Assembly: GCA_031285245.1 (NCBI GenBank)
Contig: JAITWN010000121.1
Span: 1 to 8,823, forward strand
From: Chromatiales bacterium
GTDB taxonomy: Bacteria; Pseudomonadota; Gammaproteobacteria; SZUA-140
Direction of reading: 5' to 3'
Length of the DNA stretch: 8,823 nt
Made by a program: the position numbers and the translations under genes. Positions 1 to 7,364 of this stretch are shown piece by piece. Positions within the stretch are counted from its first letter, which is position 1. Every line of letters begins with the position of its first letter. The notes under the pieces are model-generated. The model did no database searches, was not told where the DNA came from, and saw only the letters and a program-made list of their open reading frames with translations.

Positions 1-2708
1 CGCGCGCCACTTGCGAGCTTGGCTTCAACGGCTGGCGCCGGACGCATTCCCGCCGCATGCACGCGCGCGCCAGAGGTGATCAACGCAAAGCGCAGCTCAT
101 CTTCGAGCGTCACGAGATCGCGCCGCAATTCATCCTCACAATAGAGATCGACCTCGGCATCGAGCGATGCACCGATGGCGCCGGCGACACGCAATGCTTC
201 GAGTTCGCGGCCAACCGGTTCGCGCAGCTCCAGCACCTGCGCCCACAAACGATTCAGCGTCTGCGCTTCTTCGCAATCACCGTGCTCTTCGCTCATCAGC
301 GTCGTCCACTCTTCGAGCAGCACTGATTCGCCACGCTTGCCCGGGATATGTCCCCAGATATCTTCCGCCGTGAAGCTCAAGATCGGCGCGATCCAGCGTA
401 CCATCGCTTCGATCACCTGATGCATCGCCGTCTGCGCGGAACGACGCACCAGGCTGTCTGCGGCCGTGGTGTACTGGCGATCTTTGATGACATCGAGATA
501 GAACGCGCCAAGCTCAACCGCGCAGAAGTTGTGCACGCGTTGATAGACCTGATGGAATTCATACTGCGTGTAAGCTTCGCGCACTTGGCGCTGCAAAGCA
601 GCGGCGCGCAGCAATATCCAGCGATCGAGATCAATCATGCGCTCCCACGGCACAGCATGCTGCGCCGGATCGAAGCCATCGAGATTGGCGAGCAGAAAAC
701 GCGCAGTGTTGCGGATGCGTCGATAGGCATCTGACATGCGCTTGAGAATTTCATCAGAGACACTGATCTCACCGCGATAATCCGTAGACGCCACCCACAG
801 CCGCAGAACATCGGCGCCTAGCACGCCCACTACTTTTTGCGGCGCGATCACGTTGCCGAGTGATTTCGACATCTTGCGGCCCTGCGCATCGACGGTGAAG
901 CCATGCGTCAACACCGCGCGATAAGGCGCATCACCATGCATGGCAACCGAGGTGAGGAGCGATGACTGGAACCAGCCGCGATGCTGATCTGAACCTTCAA
1001 GATAAAGATCAGCCGGGAACGGCATGCTGCCCCAGCGCTTCTCGCCGCGTTCGCCAAGCACGCAGAAATGCGTGACGCCGGAATCGAACCACACATCGAG
1101 AATGTGCGTAACCTTGCTGTACTGCGCTGCGTCCGCGCCGATGAGCTCGGCTGCATCGAGTTCAAACCAAACATCGATGCCGCCTCCCTCCACGCGGCGC
1201 GCGACTTCTTCGATCAGCTCTGCGGTGCGCGGATGCAGATCCCCTGTGCGCTTATGCGCGAAGACTGCGATCGGTACGCCCCAAGTACGCTGACGCGAGA
1301 TGCACCAGTCCGGACGTTTTTCGATCATGCCTTCGATGCGCGCCTGTCCCCACTTCGGCACCCACTGCACGCCGGCAATCGCTGTCATCGCCTGCGCGCG
1401 CAGTCCAGCTTGTTCCATGCCGATGAACCATTGCGGCGTCGCGCGGAAAATGATCGGCGTTTTGTGACGCCAGCAATGCGGATAACTGTGACGCAGGGCT
1501 GCAATGTGCACGAGCGCGCCACGGGCTTTGAGCTCTTCGATGACGTGATCATTGGCTTCAAATACCGGTTTACCCGCAAAGAGCGGCGTATCCGGCAGAA
1601 AACGACCACGATCATCGACTGGATTGTCGACCTGCAAGCGATAACGCAAGCCGGCAACATAGTCTTCCTGACCGTGGCCAGGCGCGGTGTGCACCGCGCC
1701 TGTGCCAGCATCTGCAGTGACGTGATCACCAACAATCACCGGTACTTCACGCGCGTAGAACGGATGACGCAGCAGCAAACCTTCGAGCTCACTGCCTTTG
1801 GCATAAGCCACTACCTTGTAATCGTCGATGCCGTAACGACCCATCGCATCTTTGAGCAATTGCTGAGCGAACAACAAACGCTCACTACCGCGCGCAGTTT
1901 CGCACTGCACCAGCGCGTAATCGAAATCGGGATTCAGCGCGACCGCGCGATTGGCCGGCAAGGTCCACGGCGTAGTGGTCCAGATCACCACCGATACCGG
2001 ACCATGGCCTGCGTGACCTTCGACATGGCGCATACGTTGCAGCAGCGCTTCTTCATCGAGAAACGCGAAGCGCACATCGATTGCTGGTGACGTGCGATCT
2101 TCGTATTCGACTTCAGCTTCAGCAAGCGCCGAGCCGCAGTCGCAGCACCAATGCACGGGCTTGAAACCTTGATAGACGTGACCACCGGCGATGATCTTGC
2201 CGAGCGCGCGGATGATATCAGCTTCGAAACGATAATCCATGGTGAGATAGGGATTGTCCCAATCACCCAGCACACCGAGACGGCGAAAATCGGTGCGCTG
2301 ACGTTCAACCTGTTTCATCGCATAGTCGCGACAAGCGGCGCGGAAAGCGCGCGCATCGACTTTTTGCCCGGGTTTGCCGATCTGCTTTTCTACGTTGAGC
2401 TCGATCGGCAGACCATGGCAATCCCAGCCCGGCACGTAAGGCGCATCGAAGCCTTCGAGCGTACGCGACTTGACGATGATGTCTTTGAGGATCTTGTTGA
2501 CGGCATGACCGATGTGAATCTCGCCGTTGGCATAAGGCGGACCATCATGCAGAACGAAACGCGGGCGGCCTTTGCGCAGCTCGCGCAAACGGCGATAGAG
2601 CCCCATTTCTTCCCAGCGCTGCAAGAATTCCGGCTCACGCTGTGAAAGATTGCCTTTCATCGCAAAATCGGTCTTCGGCAGATTCAGCGTATCTTTGTAG
2701 TCAGACAT
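1..2708 (-). CDS. ileS: Isoleucyl-tRNA synthetase (IleRS), C-terminus cut by window edge
   Basis: Cytoplasmic class I aminoacyl-tRNA synthetase that charges tRNA-Ile with isoleucine and hydrolyses mischarged valine. The frame is open from ATG at 2708-2706 to the window edge, giving 902 codons with no frameshift; the family is usually about 940 residues. The Rossmann catalytic core carries the HIGH motif at residues 65-68 (PPYANGEIHIGH) and KMSKS at 612-616 (GRKMSKSLGN). The CP1 editing domain shows WTTTPWTLPAN at 243-253 and the editing aspartate in HGQEDY at D349. The bacterial signature GWDCHGLPIE is also present. The roughly 40 missing residues should hold the Cys4 zinc ribbon, so that domain cannot be judged here. 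The start matches the family N-terminus (MSDYKDTLNLPKTDF), but no clear Shine-Dalgarno precedes it. ribF lies upstream on the same strand across a 196-base repeat-containing gap, and lspA would be expected next beyond the edge. Identification is near certain. Confidence 0.98.
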   Translation of the reverse strand, partial: MSDYKDTLNLPKTDFAMKGNLSQREPEFLQRWEEMGLYRRLRELRKGRPRFVLHDGPPYANGEIHIGHAVNKILKDIIVKSRTLEGFDAPYVPGWDCHGLPIELNVEKQIGKPGQKVDARAFRAACRDYAMKQVERQRTDFRRLGVLGDWDNPYLTMDYRFEADIIRALGKIIAGGHVYQGFKPVHWCCDCGSALAEAEVEYEDRTSPAIDVRFAFLDEEALLQRMRHVEGHAGHGPVSVVIWTTTPWTLPANRAVALNPDFDYALVQCETARGSERLLFAQQLLKDAMGRYGIDDYKVVAYAKGSELEGLLLRHPFYAREVPVIVGDHVTADAGTGAVHTAPGHGQEDYVAGLRYRLQVDNPVDDRGRFLPDTPLFAGKPVFEANDHVIEELKARGALVHIAALRHSYPHCWRHKTPIIFRATPQWFIGMEQAGLRAQAMTAIAGVQWVPKWGQARIEGMIEKRPDWCISRQRTWGVPIAVFAHKRTGDLHPRTAELIEEVARRVEGGGIDVWFELDAAELIGADAAQYSKVTHILDVWFDSGVTHFCVLGERGEKRWGSMPFPADLYLEGSDQHRGWFQSSLLTSVAMHGDAPYRAVLTHGFTVDAQGRKMSKSLGNVIAPQKVVGVLGADVLRLWVASTDYRGEISVSDEILKRMSDAYRRIRNTARFLLANLDGFDPAQHAVPWERMIDLDRWILLRAAALQRQVREAYTQYEFHQVYQRVHNFCAVELGAFYLDVIKDRQYTTAADSLVRRSAQTAMHQVIEAMVRWIAPILSFTAEDIWGHIPGKRGESVLLEEWTTLMSEEHGDCEEAQTLNRLWAQVLELREPVGRELEALRVAGAIGASLDAEVDLYCEDELRRDLVTLEDELRFALITSGARVHAAGMRPAPAVEAKLASGA

Positions 2709-2756
2709 CGTCGGTCTCAGCTGGTGTTCGTCAAAATCGTGAAAATCTTTTTATTT

Positions 2757-2804
2757 GCCCTCTCCCGCCCTTCGGGCACCCTCGCCCACAAGTGGGAGAG
2801 GGGC
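2757..2804 (-). repeat. CCCTCTCCC/GGGAGAGGG palindromic module, copy 1
   Basis: CCCTCTCCC at 2758-2766 is the exact reverse complement of GGGAGAGGG at 2794-2802, so the module can close on itself. Two smaller hairpins sit inside: GCCC-TTC-GGGC at 2767-2777 and CCCAC-AA-GTGGG at 2785-2796. This resembles the dispersed GGGAGAGGG-type intergenic palindromes of Xanthomonadales, Pseudomonas and relatives. Family membership is my recollection and is not tested here. It lies 49 bases upstream of the ileS start. It does not look like a normal intrinsic terminator for ribF, because the minus strand continues with CAAATAAAAAG rather than a T-run. Strand is nominal, since the element is nearly symmetrical. 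Confidence 0.8.
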
Positions 2805-2820
2805 TGGCGAGCCATGAAGT

Positions 2821-2880
2821 CCCCTCTCCCGCTTGCGGGGAAAGCGTAGCGAGGGGGCGCAGCCGGTTGGGGGAGAGAGC
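2821..2880 (-). repeat. CCCTCTCCC/GGGAGAG palindromic module, copy 2
   Basis: This second, longer module of the same type lies 16 bases from copy 1 and in the same orientation. CTCTCCC at 2824-2830 pairs with GGGAGAG at 2871-2877. An inner hairpin CCCGC-TT-GCGGG spans 2828-2839. It begins about 25 bases after the ribF stop codon, so in a ribF-ileS transcript both modules would be in the intercistronic RNA. No other gene is visible in the 196-base gap 2709-2904. No convincing promoter for ileS was found in the 48 bases between copy 1 and the ileS start. Confidence 0.75.
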
Positions 2881-2904
2881 AGCGCAGCACTTCATCATCG
2901 TTAG

Positions 2905-3867
2905 TTATTTACTGGCAAACCACTCACGCGCGGCGCGCACATCGCGTTCAATCTGCGCTACCAGCGCACCCAGCGATGCGAAACGGCGCTCTTCGCGCAG
3001 GCGCGCGTGAAACTCAACACGCAGATGACGCCCGTAAAGATCGCCCTTGAAGTCGAGCACATGCACTTCAAGACGGCACTCGGTGCCATCAACCGTCGGC
3101 CTGGTGCCGATGTTGGCGACACCAGGCAATGCCTGATTCGCGATACCAAGCACGCGCACGGCGAACACTCCGGCGAGCGGCGCTTGATGCGTGCCTGCGC
3201 CACTGCCGAAAGAGCGTCGCTGCAGATAAACATTGGCGGTTGGAAAGCCGAGTTGACGACCAAGCCCATCGCCCGCCACCACCAGGCCATCAAGGCGATA
3301 CGGCCGGCCCAGCATGCGCTCAGCTTCAGCGAGGTCACCACTACGCAAAGCTTCACGTATGCGCGTGCTGCTCGCGCGCGAACCACCGCTTTCGAGCGCA
3401 TCCACCACCACTACTTCAAAGCCATGCTGCTCGCCAGCCGCGCGTAGCGTCGCGATATCGCCTTGCCGACGTGCGCCAAAGCGAAAATCATCGCCGATCA
3501 CCAACGCGCGCAAACCGAGTGCACCGACTAACACGCGATCAATGAAATCAGCGGCGGTCATTTCTGCGAGCCCGCGATTGAACGGCAGACAGAGCACGCG
3601 ATCGATCGGCAATTCGGCAAGCACTTCGAACTTCTCGCGAAACGAGGTCAGTCGTGCCAGCCGCTGCTGATTACCAAGCTGGAAATACTCCTGCGGATGC
3701 GGCTCGAAAGTGATAACCACAGACGGCAGATCGTACTCGTGCGACTTTGCAACCAGCCGGGCGAGGATCGCCTGATGCCCGAGATGCAGCCCATCGAAAT
3801 TGCCGATCGTCGCCACACACCCGCGATGACGCGGCCGCAGATTGTAATGTCCTCTGATCAGTTCCAT
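2905..3867 (-). CDS. ribF: Bifunctional riboflavin kinase / FAD synthetase
   Basis: Cytoplasmic enzyme that phosphorylates riboflavin to FMN and then adenylylates FMN to FAD. The 320 residues fit the usual 305-330. The N-terminal FAD synthetase (nucleotidyltransferase) half shows GNFDGLHLGH at 22-31, the GDDFRFG loop at 125-131 and SSTRIR at 166-171. The C-terminal riboflavin kinase half, from about residue 188, shows GFPTAN at 207-212, ANIGTRPT at 251-258 and the LEVHVLDF-DLYG segment at 266-279 with the expected catalytic glutamate E267. The start MELIRGHYNL fits the family, but no Shine-Dalgarno is evident before the ATG at 3867-3865. It sits 88 bases after murJ and before ileS, the conserved murJ-ribF-ileS order. 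The 88-base gap contains a TATCAT (minus strand, 3893-3888) that could be a -10 box, without a good -35, so a separate promoter is only a guess. Confidence 0.97.
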   Translation of the reverse strand: MELIRGHYNLRPRHRGCVATIGNFDGLHLGHQAILARLVAKSHEYDLPSVVITFEPHPQEYFQLGNQQRLARLTSFREKFEVLAELPIDRVLCLPFNRGLAEMTAADFIDRVLVGALGLRALVIGDDFRFGARRQGDIATLRAAGEQHGFEVVVVDALESGGSRASSTRIREALRSGDLAEAERMLGRPYRLDGLVVAGDGLGRQLGFPTANVYLQRRSFGSGAGTHQAPLAGVFAVRVLGIANQALPGVANIGTRPTVDGTECRLEVHVLDFKGDLYGRHLRVEFHARLREERRFASLGALVAQIERDVRAAREWFASK

Positions 3868-3955
3868 TGAGCACGGCCAAACTCAGCATGATACAGGATT
3901 GGCAAGCACCTGACCCACGGCGACGCCGGCGCGGTTACCGGTTTAATCATGCGCA

Positions 3956-5527
3956 TCATCGCGCGCCGCGCGCACCTGGCGCGGCGAAATGATGCCAGCG
4001 CAAACCCGCGAGCCACGCGACTGCGAAATAAGTGCCAACGCCTGCGCACACGCACACCATGAGATCACGCGCGCGCGCGGGCCAAGCATGGGCCTGCCAG
4101 ACTTCGATGTCGCCAACGAGGAAAAACAGCACCACGCCCATGGCGATGTTGGCAATCACTACGCGCAGCACGAATCCCATCCAGCCGGCGCTGGCGTGAA
4201 AATCACCCGTGCGACGCAGCGCGCGCAGCAGTAATCCCGCGTTGATAAACGCAGCGAGCGCAGTCGCAAGCACCAGCCCGGCATGTGGACCAGGAATATC
4301 GAACATCACCATCGGCACGACAAAAATCCCATTCAGCACCAGATTGGCGCCCATCGCGATCACCGCGATGCGCACCGGCGTGCGTGCGTCCTGGCGCGAA
4401 AAAAACGCTGCCGCCAGCACTTTCACCAGAATGAAGCCGAGCAGACCGAGAGCGTACGCCATCAAACTGAGCGTCGACATCTCAACGTCAAACGCGCTGA
4501 ACTCACCGTATTGAAACAGCGTCACTAGCATCGGCCCGGCGAGGATCACCAGCGCAACCGTCGCCGGCGAGCCAACCAACACCGTCATACGCAGCGCCCA
4601 ATCAAGAGTGCGCGAATGCTCGGCGGTATCAGTAGCGGCATGCTGCTGCGAAAGGCGCGGTAAAATCACCGTTGCCAGCGCAACGCCAAACACGCCAAGC
4701 GGAAACTCCACCAGACGATCCGAGTAATAAAGCCAGCTCACGCTGCCAGTAACGAGAAAAGAGGCGATGAGCGTATCGATGAGCAGATTGATCTGCGCCA
4801 CCGAAGAACCAAAAATCCCCGGCAGCATAAGACCGATGATTTTGCGCACGCCTTCATGCCCGCGCCGCCAGCGCGGTCGCGGCAACAGCCGCAAACGCCA
4901 TAAAAACGGGAGCTGGAACGCGAGCTGAGCCATGCCCGCGATCAATACGCCCCAGGCGAGCGCCACCACCGGCTGCTCCATATGCGGTGCGAGCCACACC
5001 GCTGCGCCGATCATGCACAGATTGAGTAGCACCGGGGTAAACGCCGGCACCGCAAAACGGCCGTAGCTATTTAGCACCCCGCCCGCCAGCGCGGTCAGCG
5101 AAATGAAGAGGATGTAAGGGAAGGTCAGCTGCAGCATTTGCGCGGTGAGCGCGAACTTGTCCGGCTTATCGGCAAAACCTGGCGCGAATATCCACACCAG
5201 CAGCGGCGCGGCGAGGATACCGATCGCCGTTACCAGAAACAACACGCCACCGAGCGCGCCTGAGGTGTGATCGAGCAGATCCTGCACTTCTTCGTGGCTG
5301 CGTTTGGTTTTGTATTCCGACAGCACCGGCACGAAGGCCTGCGAAAACGCCCCTTCGGCGAACAGCCGGCGCAGCAGATTGGGGATGCGAAAGGCGACGA
5401 AAAACGCGTCCGCGCCAACGCCGGCGCCAAACGCGCGCGCCACCACCATATCGCGCAGCAACCCCAGAATGCGCGACACGAACGTCATCGCGCTGACGAG
5501 CGCAGTCGAGCGCAGCAGGCCGCTCAT
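3956..5527 (-). CDS. murJ: Lipid II flippase MurJ (MviN family)
   Basis: Polytopic inner-membrane protein of the MOP (multidrug/oligosaccharidyl-lipid/polysaccharide) exporter superfamily. It moves the peptidoglycan precursor lipid II to the periplasmic face. The 523 residues compare with about 511 in E. coli. Hydrophobic membrane segments run along nearly the whole length. The residues known to be essential in E. coli MurJ are all present with a one-residue offset: R19 and R25 (E. coli R18, R24), D40 (D39), R53 (R52), R271 (R270) and E274 (E273). The strongly conserved NLLRRLFAEGAFSQAFVP lies at 50-67. I chose ATG at 5527-5525 because GGGAGGG ends 3 bases upstream and the protein then begins like E. 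coli MurJ. The frame stays open 28 codons further upstream, but that extension is charged and runs through a REP-like repeat, so it is unlikely to be translated. The gene ends in an alanine/arginine-rich tail (APGARGAR). Confidence 0.97.
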   Translation of the reverse strand: MSGLLRSTALVSAMTFVSRILGLLRDMVVARAFGAGVGADAFFVAFRIPNLLRRLFAEGAFSQAFVPVLSEYKTKRSHEEVQDLLDHTSGALGGVLFLVTAIGILAAPLLVWIFAPGFADKPDKFALTAQMLQLTFPYILFISLTALAGGVLNSYGRFAVPAFTPVLLNLCMIGAAVWLAPHMEQPVVALAWGVLIAGMAQLAFQLPFLWRLRLLPRPRWRRGHEGVRKIIGLMLPGIFGSSVAQINLLIDTLIASFLVTGSVSWLYYSDRLVEFPLGVFGVALATVILPRLSQQHAATDTAEHSRTLDWALRMTVLVGSPATVALVILAGPMLVTLFQYGEFSAFDVEMSTLSLMAYALGLLGFILVKVLAAAFFSRQDARTPVRIAVIAMGANLVLNGIFVVPMVMFDIPGPHAGLVLATALAAFINAGLLLRALRRTGDFHASAGWMGFVLRVVIANIAMGVVLFFLVGDIEVWQAHAWPARARDLMVCVCAGVGTYFAVAWLAGLRWHHFAAPGARGAR

Positions 5528-5530
5528 ACG

Positions 5531-5537
5531 CCCTCCC
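5531..5537 (-). promoter_or_regulatory. Shine-Dalgarno of murJ (decides the start)
   Basis: On the minus strand GGGAGGG is followed by CGT and the ATG at 5527-5525, which leaves about 4 bases between the GGAGG core and the start. This favours the 523-residue MurJ over the 28-codon longer open frame, whose start has no comparable ribosome binding site. Confidence 0.7.
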
Positions 5538-5564
5538 GCCGCGTCATCGCTAGATTGGGCATAT

Positions 5565-5594
5565 GGATTGCCTCGCCTTCGGCTCGCCATGACG
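5565..5594 (-). repeat. REP-like element, left arm of an inverted pair
   Basis: Read on the minus strand the element starts CGTCATGGCGAGCCGAAG and ends GAGGCAATCC. It is a variant of the common bacterial intergenic motif that runs from CGTCATTGCGAG to GCAATCC. A short GCC-GAA-GGC hairpin sits in its middle. It is a diverged, opposite-orientation copy of the element at 5625-5658, with 30 bases between them. Both lie in the 257-base gap between divergent murJ and rpsT, and this one is within the murJ 5' leader region. Confidence 0.7.
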
Positions 5595-5624
5595 AAACGA
5601 GGACAACCCATTAACGAATACTGT

Positions 5625-5658
5625 CGTCATTGCGAGGCGCATAGCGCGGCGACAATCC
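5625..5658 (+). repeat. REP-like element, right arm of an inverted pair
   Basis: Read on the plus strand it begins CGTCATTGCGAGG and ends GACAATCC, sharing both ends with the opposite-strand copy at 5565-5594. A GCGC-ATA-GCGC hairpin lies in its middle (5637-5647). The two arms could fold together as one large imperfect cruciform or RNA stem. The remaining gap sequence, 5659-5713, shows nothing I can assign. I saw no convincing murJ promoter, although one should exist in this gap. Confidence 0.7.
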
Positions 5659-5713
5659 AGGCATAGGTTTCGCGGAGAGCCCAGCTCATGGGGAAGCGGG
5701 CGTCTTTGCGTCA

Positions 5714-5742
5714 TTGACAAACCGGGCGGAAATCCGCATAGT
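5714..5742 (+). promoter_or_regulatory. Probable sigma70 promoter of rpsT
   Basis: A perfect -35 hexamer TTGACA (5714-5719) is followed after exactly 17 bases by CATAGT (5737-5742), which matches 4 of 6 bases of TATAAT. Transcription would start near 5749, giving a leader of about 35 bases before the rpsT start codon. A strong, close promoter is expected for a ribosomal protein gene. Confidence 0.65.
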
Positions 5743-5773
5743 TGCGTCCCTTCGATTTCAAGCTTGAGTGCAC

Positions 5774-5778
5774 GGGAG
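5774..5778 (+). promoter_or_regulatory. Shine-Dalgarno of rpsT (supports the TTG start)
   Basis: GGGAG lies 6 bases before the TTG at 5785. Without this site and the S20 family alignment, one would wrongly start at the in-frame TTG at 5764, adding seven residues (MSAREFV) that S20 proteins do not have. Confidence 0.75.
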
Positions 5779-5784
5779 TTCGTC

Positions 5785-6051
5785 TTGGCAAATACAGCAC
5801 AAGCCAGAAAGCGCATCCGCCAGGCGGAACAGCGCCGCAGCATCAACGGTTCCATGCGTTCATCGGTGCGTACCGCGTGTAAAAAGGTTCTCAAGGCCGT
5901 CGCCGGCAAAGATTCTGCCCAGGCGAAAGCCGCGTTCGATGCCGCCGTGCCGGAGATCGATCGCATGGCACGCAAAGGCATCATCCACAAGAACAAGGCT
6001 GCTCGCCAGAAGAGCCGCCTGAACCGCCAGCTCAAGGCGCTTGCCGCCTGA
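5785..6051 (+). CDS. rpsT: 30S ribosomal protein S20
   Basis: Small basic protein of the 30S subunit that binds 16S rRNA early in assembly. The product is 88 residues (87 in E. coli) and reads MANTAQARKRIRQAEQRR at its N-terminus if TTG at 5785-5787 is used. The family signature KGIIHKNKAARQKSRL lies at 64-79. Arginines and lysines are spread over the whole length, as expected for the helical bundle of S20. There is no in-frame ATG or GTG at the right place, so initiation at TTG is well supported; E. coli rpsT also starts with UUG, and that weak start is part of S20 autogenous control. The gene is the only plus-strand gene in the window, divergent from murJ and convergent with proB, with its own promoter and terminator. 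Confidence 0.97.
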   Translation: MANTAQARKRIRQAEQRRSINGSMRSSVRTACKKVLKAVAGKDSAQAKAAFDAAVPEIDRMARKGIIHKNKAARQKSRLNRQLKALAA

Positions 6052-6077
6052 GTCGTTCGGTTTACAGAGCAGTCACG

Positions 6078-6105
6078 AAAAACCGGGCTTAGCCCGGTTT
6101 TTTTT
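6078..6105. terminator. Bidirectional rho-independent terminator between rpsT and proB
   Basis: A perfect stem ACCGGGC / GCCCGGT (6082-6088 with 6092-6098) has loop TTA and is followed on the plus strand by eight T (6098-6105). On the minus strand the same stem is followed by five T (complement of A at 6078-6082). It sits 26 bases after the rpsT stop and 25 bases after the proB stop on the other strand, so it can end both convergent transcripts. It should be stronger for rpsT. Confidence 0.92.
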
Positions 6106-6130
6106 GCTCCGGATAGCACTGCCGCGCCGT

Positions 6131-7258
6131 TCACATCAGCACCAGATTATCGCGATGGATGAGCTCAGGCTCATCCACATATCCCAGCAGCTCACGGATG
6201 CGTTCGCTCGGCTGCCGCGCCAGTTTGCGCGCATCATCAGCGCCGTAATTCACCAGCCCACGAGCGATCTCCCGCCCACCGCCATCAACGCAAGCCACCA
6301 GATCACCACGCACAAAAGATCCACGCACCTCGATCACGCCAACCGGCAGCAGACTGCGGCCTGATTCACGCAGCACGCGCACCGCGCCCTCATCGATGAG
6401 CAATTCGCCGCGCAACTGGAGCTGATTCGCCAGCCATTGCTTGCGCGCCACCACTGGCTCCTGCGTTGGCAGAATCAGCGTGCCGACCTCGATGCCTTCA
6501 CGCACTTTGCCGAGCACATCCGGCTCACGGCCAGGCGCGATCAATGTCGCCGCGCCCGAACGCGCTGCACGCGCGGAAGCACGCACTTTGCTCAACATAC
6601 CGCCACGCCCCCACTGCCCAACGCCACCAGCGCCAGCCATGCGCTCGAGTTCAGGATCCGCAGCGCGCGCTTCTCGCAGCAGCTTCGCATCGGGATGCTG
6701 ACGCGGATCGCGATCGAACATACCTTCCTGATCGGTGAGGATGACGAGCAGCTCGGCTTCGACCAGATTCGCCACCAGCGCGGCGAGCGTATCGTTATCA
6801 CCAAAGCGGATCTCTTCCACCGCCACGGTGTCGTTCTCGTTGATCACCGGCACAACGGCGAGCCGCAGCAGTGTGCGCAGCGTGCTGCGCGCGTTGAGAT
6901 ATCGCCGGCGATCGGAAAGATCATCATGAGTAAGGAGGACTTGCGCAGTGCGAAGACCAAAGCGCTGGAAGCTCGATTCATACGCTTGCACCAGCCCCAT
7001 CTGCCCCACCGCGGCAGCGGCCTGCAATTCATGCAGCATCTGCGGCCGGCGCGACCAGCCGAGGCGTTTGACGCCTTCAGACACCGCGCCGGAAGACACC
7101 AGCACCACTTCGACACCACTGCGACAGAGCTGCGCGATCTGCTCGACCCAGCGCTCCATCAGCGCGTGATCCAAACCTTGGCCGTTATTGGTGAGCAGCG
7201 AACTGCCGATCTTCACCACCCAGCGACGGGATTGTCCGAGTTGCGCGCGCGTATTCAC
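6131..7258 (-). CDS. proB: Glutamate 5-kinase (gamma-glutamyl kinase) with PUA domain
   Basis: Cytoplasmic enzyme that phosphorylates glutamate with ATP as the first step of proline synthesis and is usually inhibited by proline. The 375 residues are typical. The amino-acid kinase domain shows VVKIGSS at 14-20 with K16, SSGAV at 55-59, VINENDTVA at 138-146, RFGDND at 151-156, LTDQEGMFDRDP at 174-185 and GRGGMLSK at 217-224. The C-terminal PUA domain follows from about residue 280 (GELLIDEGA at 284-292). The start codon is GTG at 7258-7256. No in-frame ATG lies closely upstream, and the N-terminus to RRWVVKIGSS matches Pseudomonas ProB. No Shine-Dalgarno is visible. obgE is 106 bases upstream on the same strand. 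That gap holds only a weak extended -10 candidate (TGCTAGATT, minus strand, 7331-7323), so co-transcription with obgE is plausible but not shown. The next enzyme gene, proA, is not in the window. Confidence 0.97.
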   Translation of the reverse strand: MNTRAQLGQSRRWVVKIGSSLLTNNGQGLDHALMERWVEQIAQLCRSGVEVVLVSSGAVSEGVKRLGWSRRPQMLHELQAAAAVGQMGLVQAYESSFQRFGLRTAQVLLTHDDLSDRRRYLNARSTLRTLLRLAVVPVINENDTVAVEEIRFGDNDTLAALVANLVEAELLVILTDQEGMFDRDPRQHPDAKLLREARAADPELERMAGAGGVGQWGRGGMLSKVRASARAARSGAATLIAPGREPDVLGKVREGIEVGTLILPTQEPVVARKQWLANQLQLRGELLIDEGAVRVLRESGRSLLPVGVIEVRGSFVRGDLVACVDGGGREIARGLVNYGADDARKLARQPSERIRELLGYVDEPELIHRDNLVLM

Positions 7259-7364
7259 AGTGAAAGCAGATATGTCATGGAGTGTGCGATCGGCATGGCC
7301 GGCTTTTATTCAAACAGACGTGAATCTAGCAGAACATCTGCCACGCTGACGAGGGGCCGGAGCA

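Noticed and set aside
1068..2090. 340-codon plus-strand open frame opposite ileS
   Set aside because: It lies wholly antisense to a certain IleRS gene. Its translation is rich in Arg, His and Thr with no recognisable domain, as expected from the complement of GCG/CGC-biased codons.
2709..2757. Possible promoter or T-box-like leader for ileS
   Set aside because: The AT-rich stretch contains TTGACG on the minus strand, but a -10 at normal spacing would fall on the start codon. No T-box features are present, and T-boxes are not expected in this group.
2642..3010. 122-codon plus-strand open frame through the ribF-ileS gap
   Set aside because: Its middle part is translated palindromic repeat (SPACGESVARG, a type of string often seen in false proteins made from such repeats), and its ends are antisense to ileS and ribF.
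5528..5611. 28-codon N-terminal extension of MurJ
   Set aside because: The extension is charged, passes through a REP-like element and has no good ribosome binding site, while the internal ATG has GGGAGGG and gives the family N-terminus.
5550..6134. 194-codon minus-strand open frame over rpsT
   Set aside because: It runs antisense through the whole of rpsT, its terminator and the REP-like pair; it is a by-product of composition.
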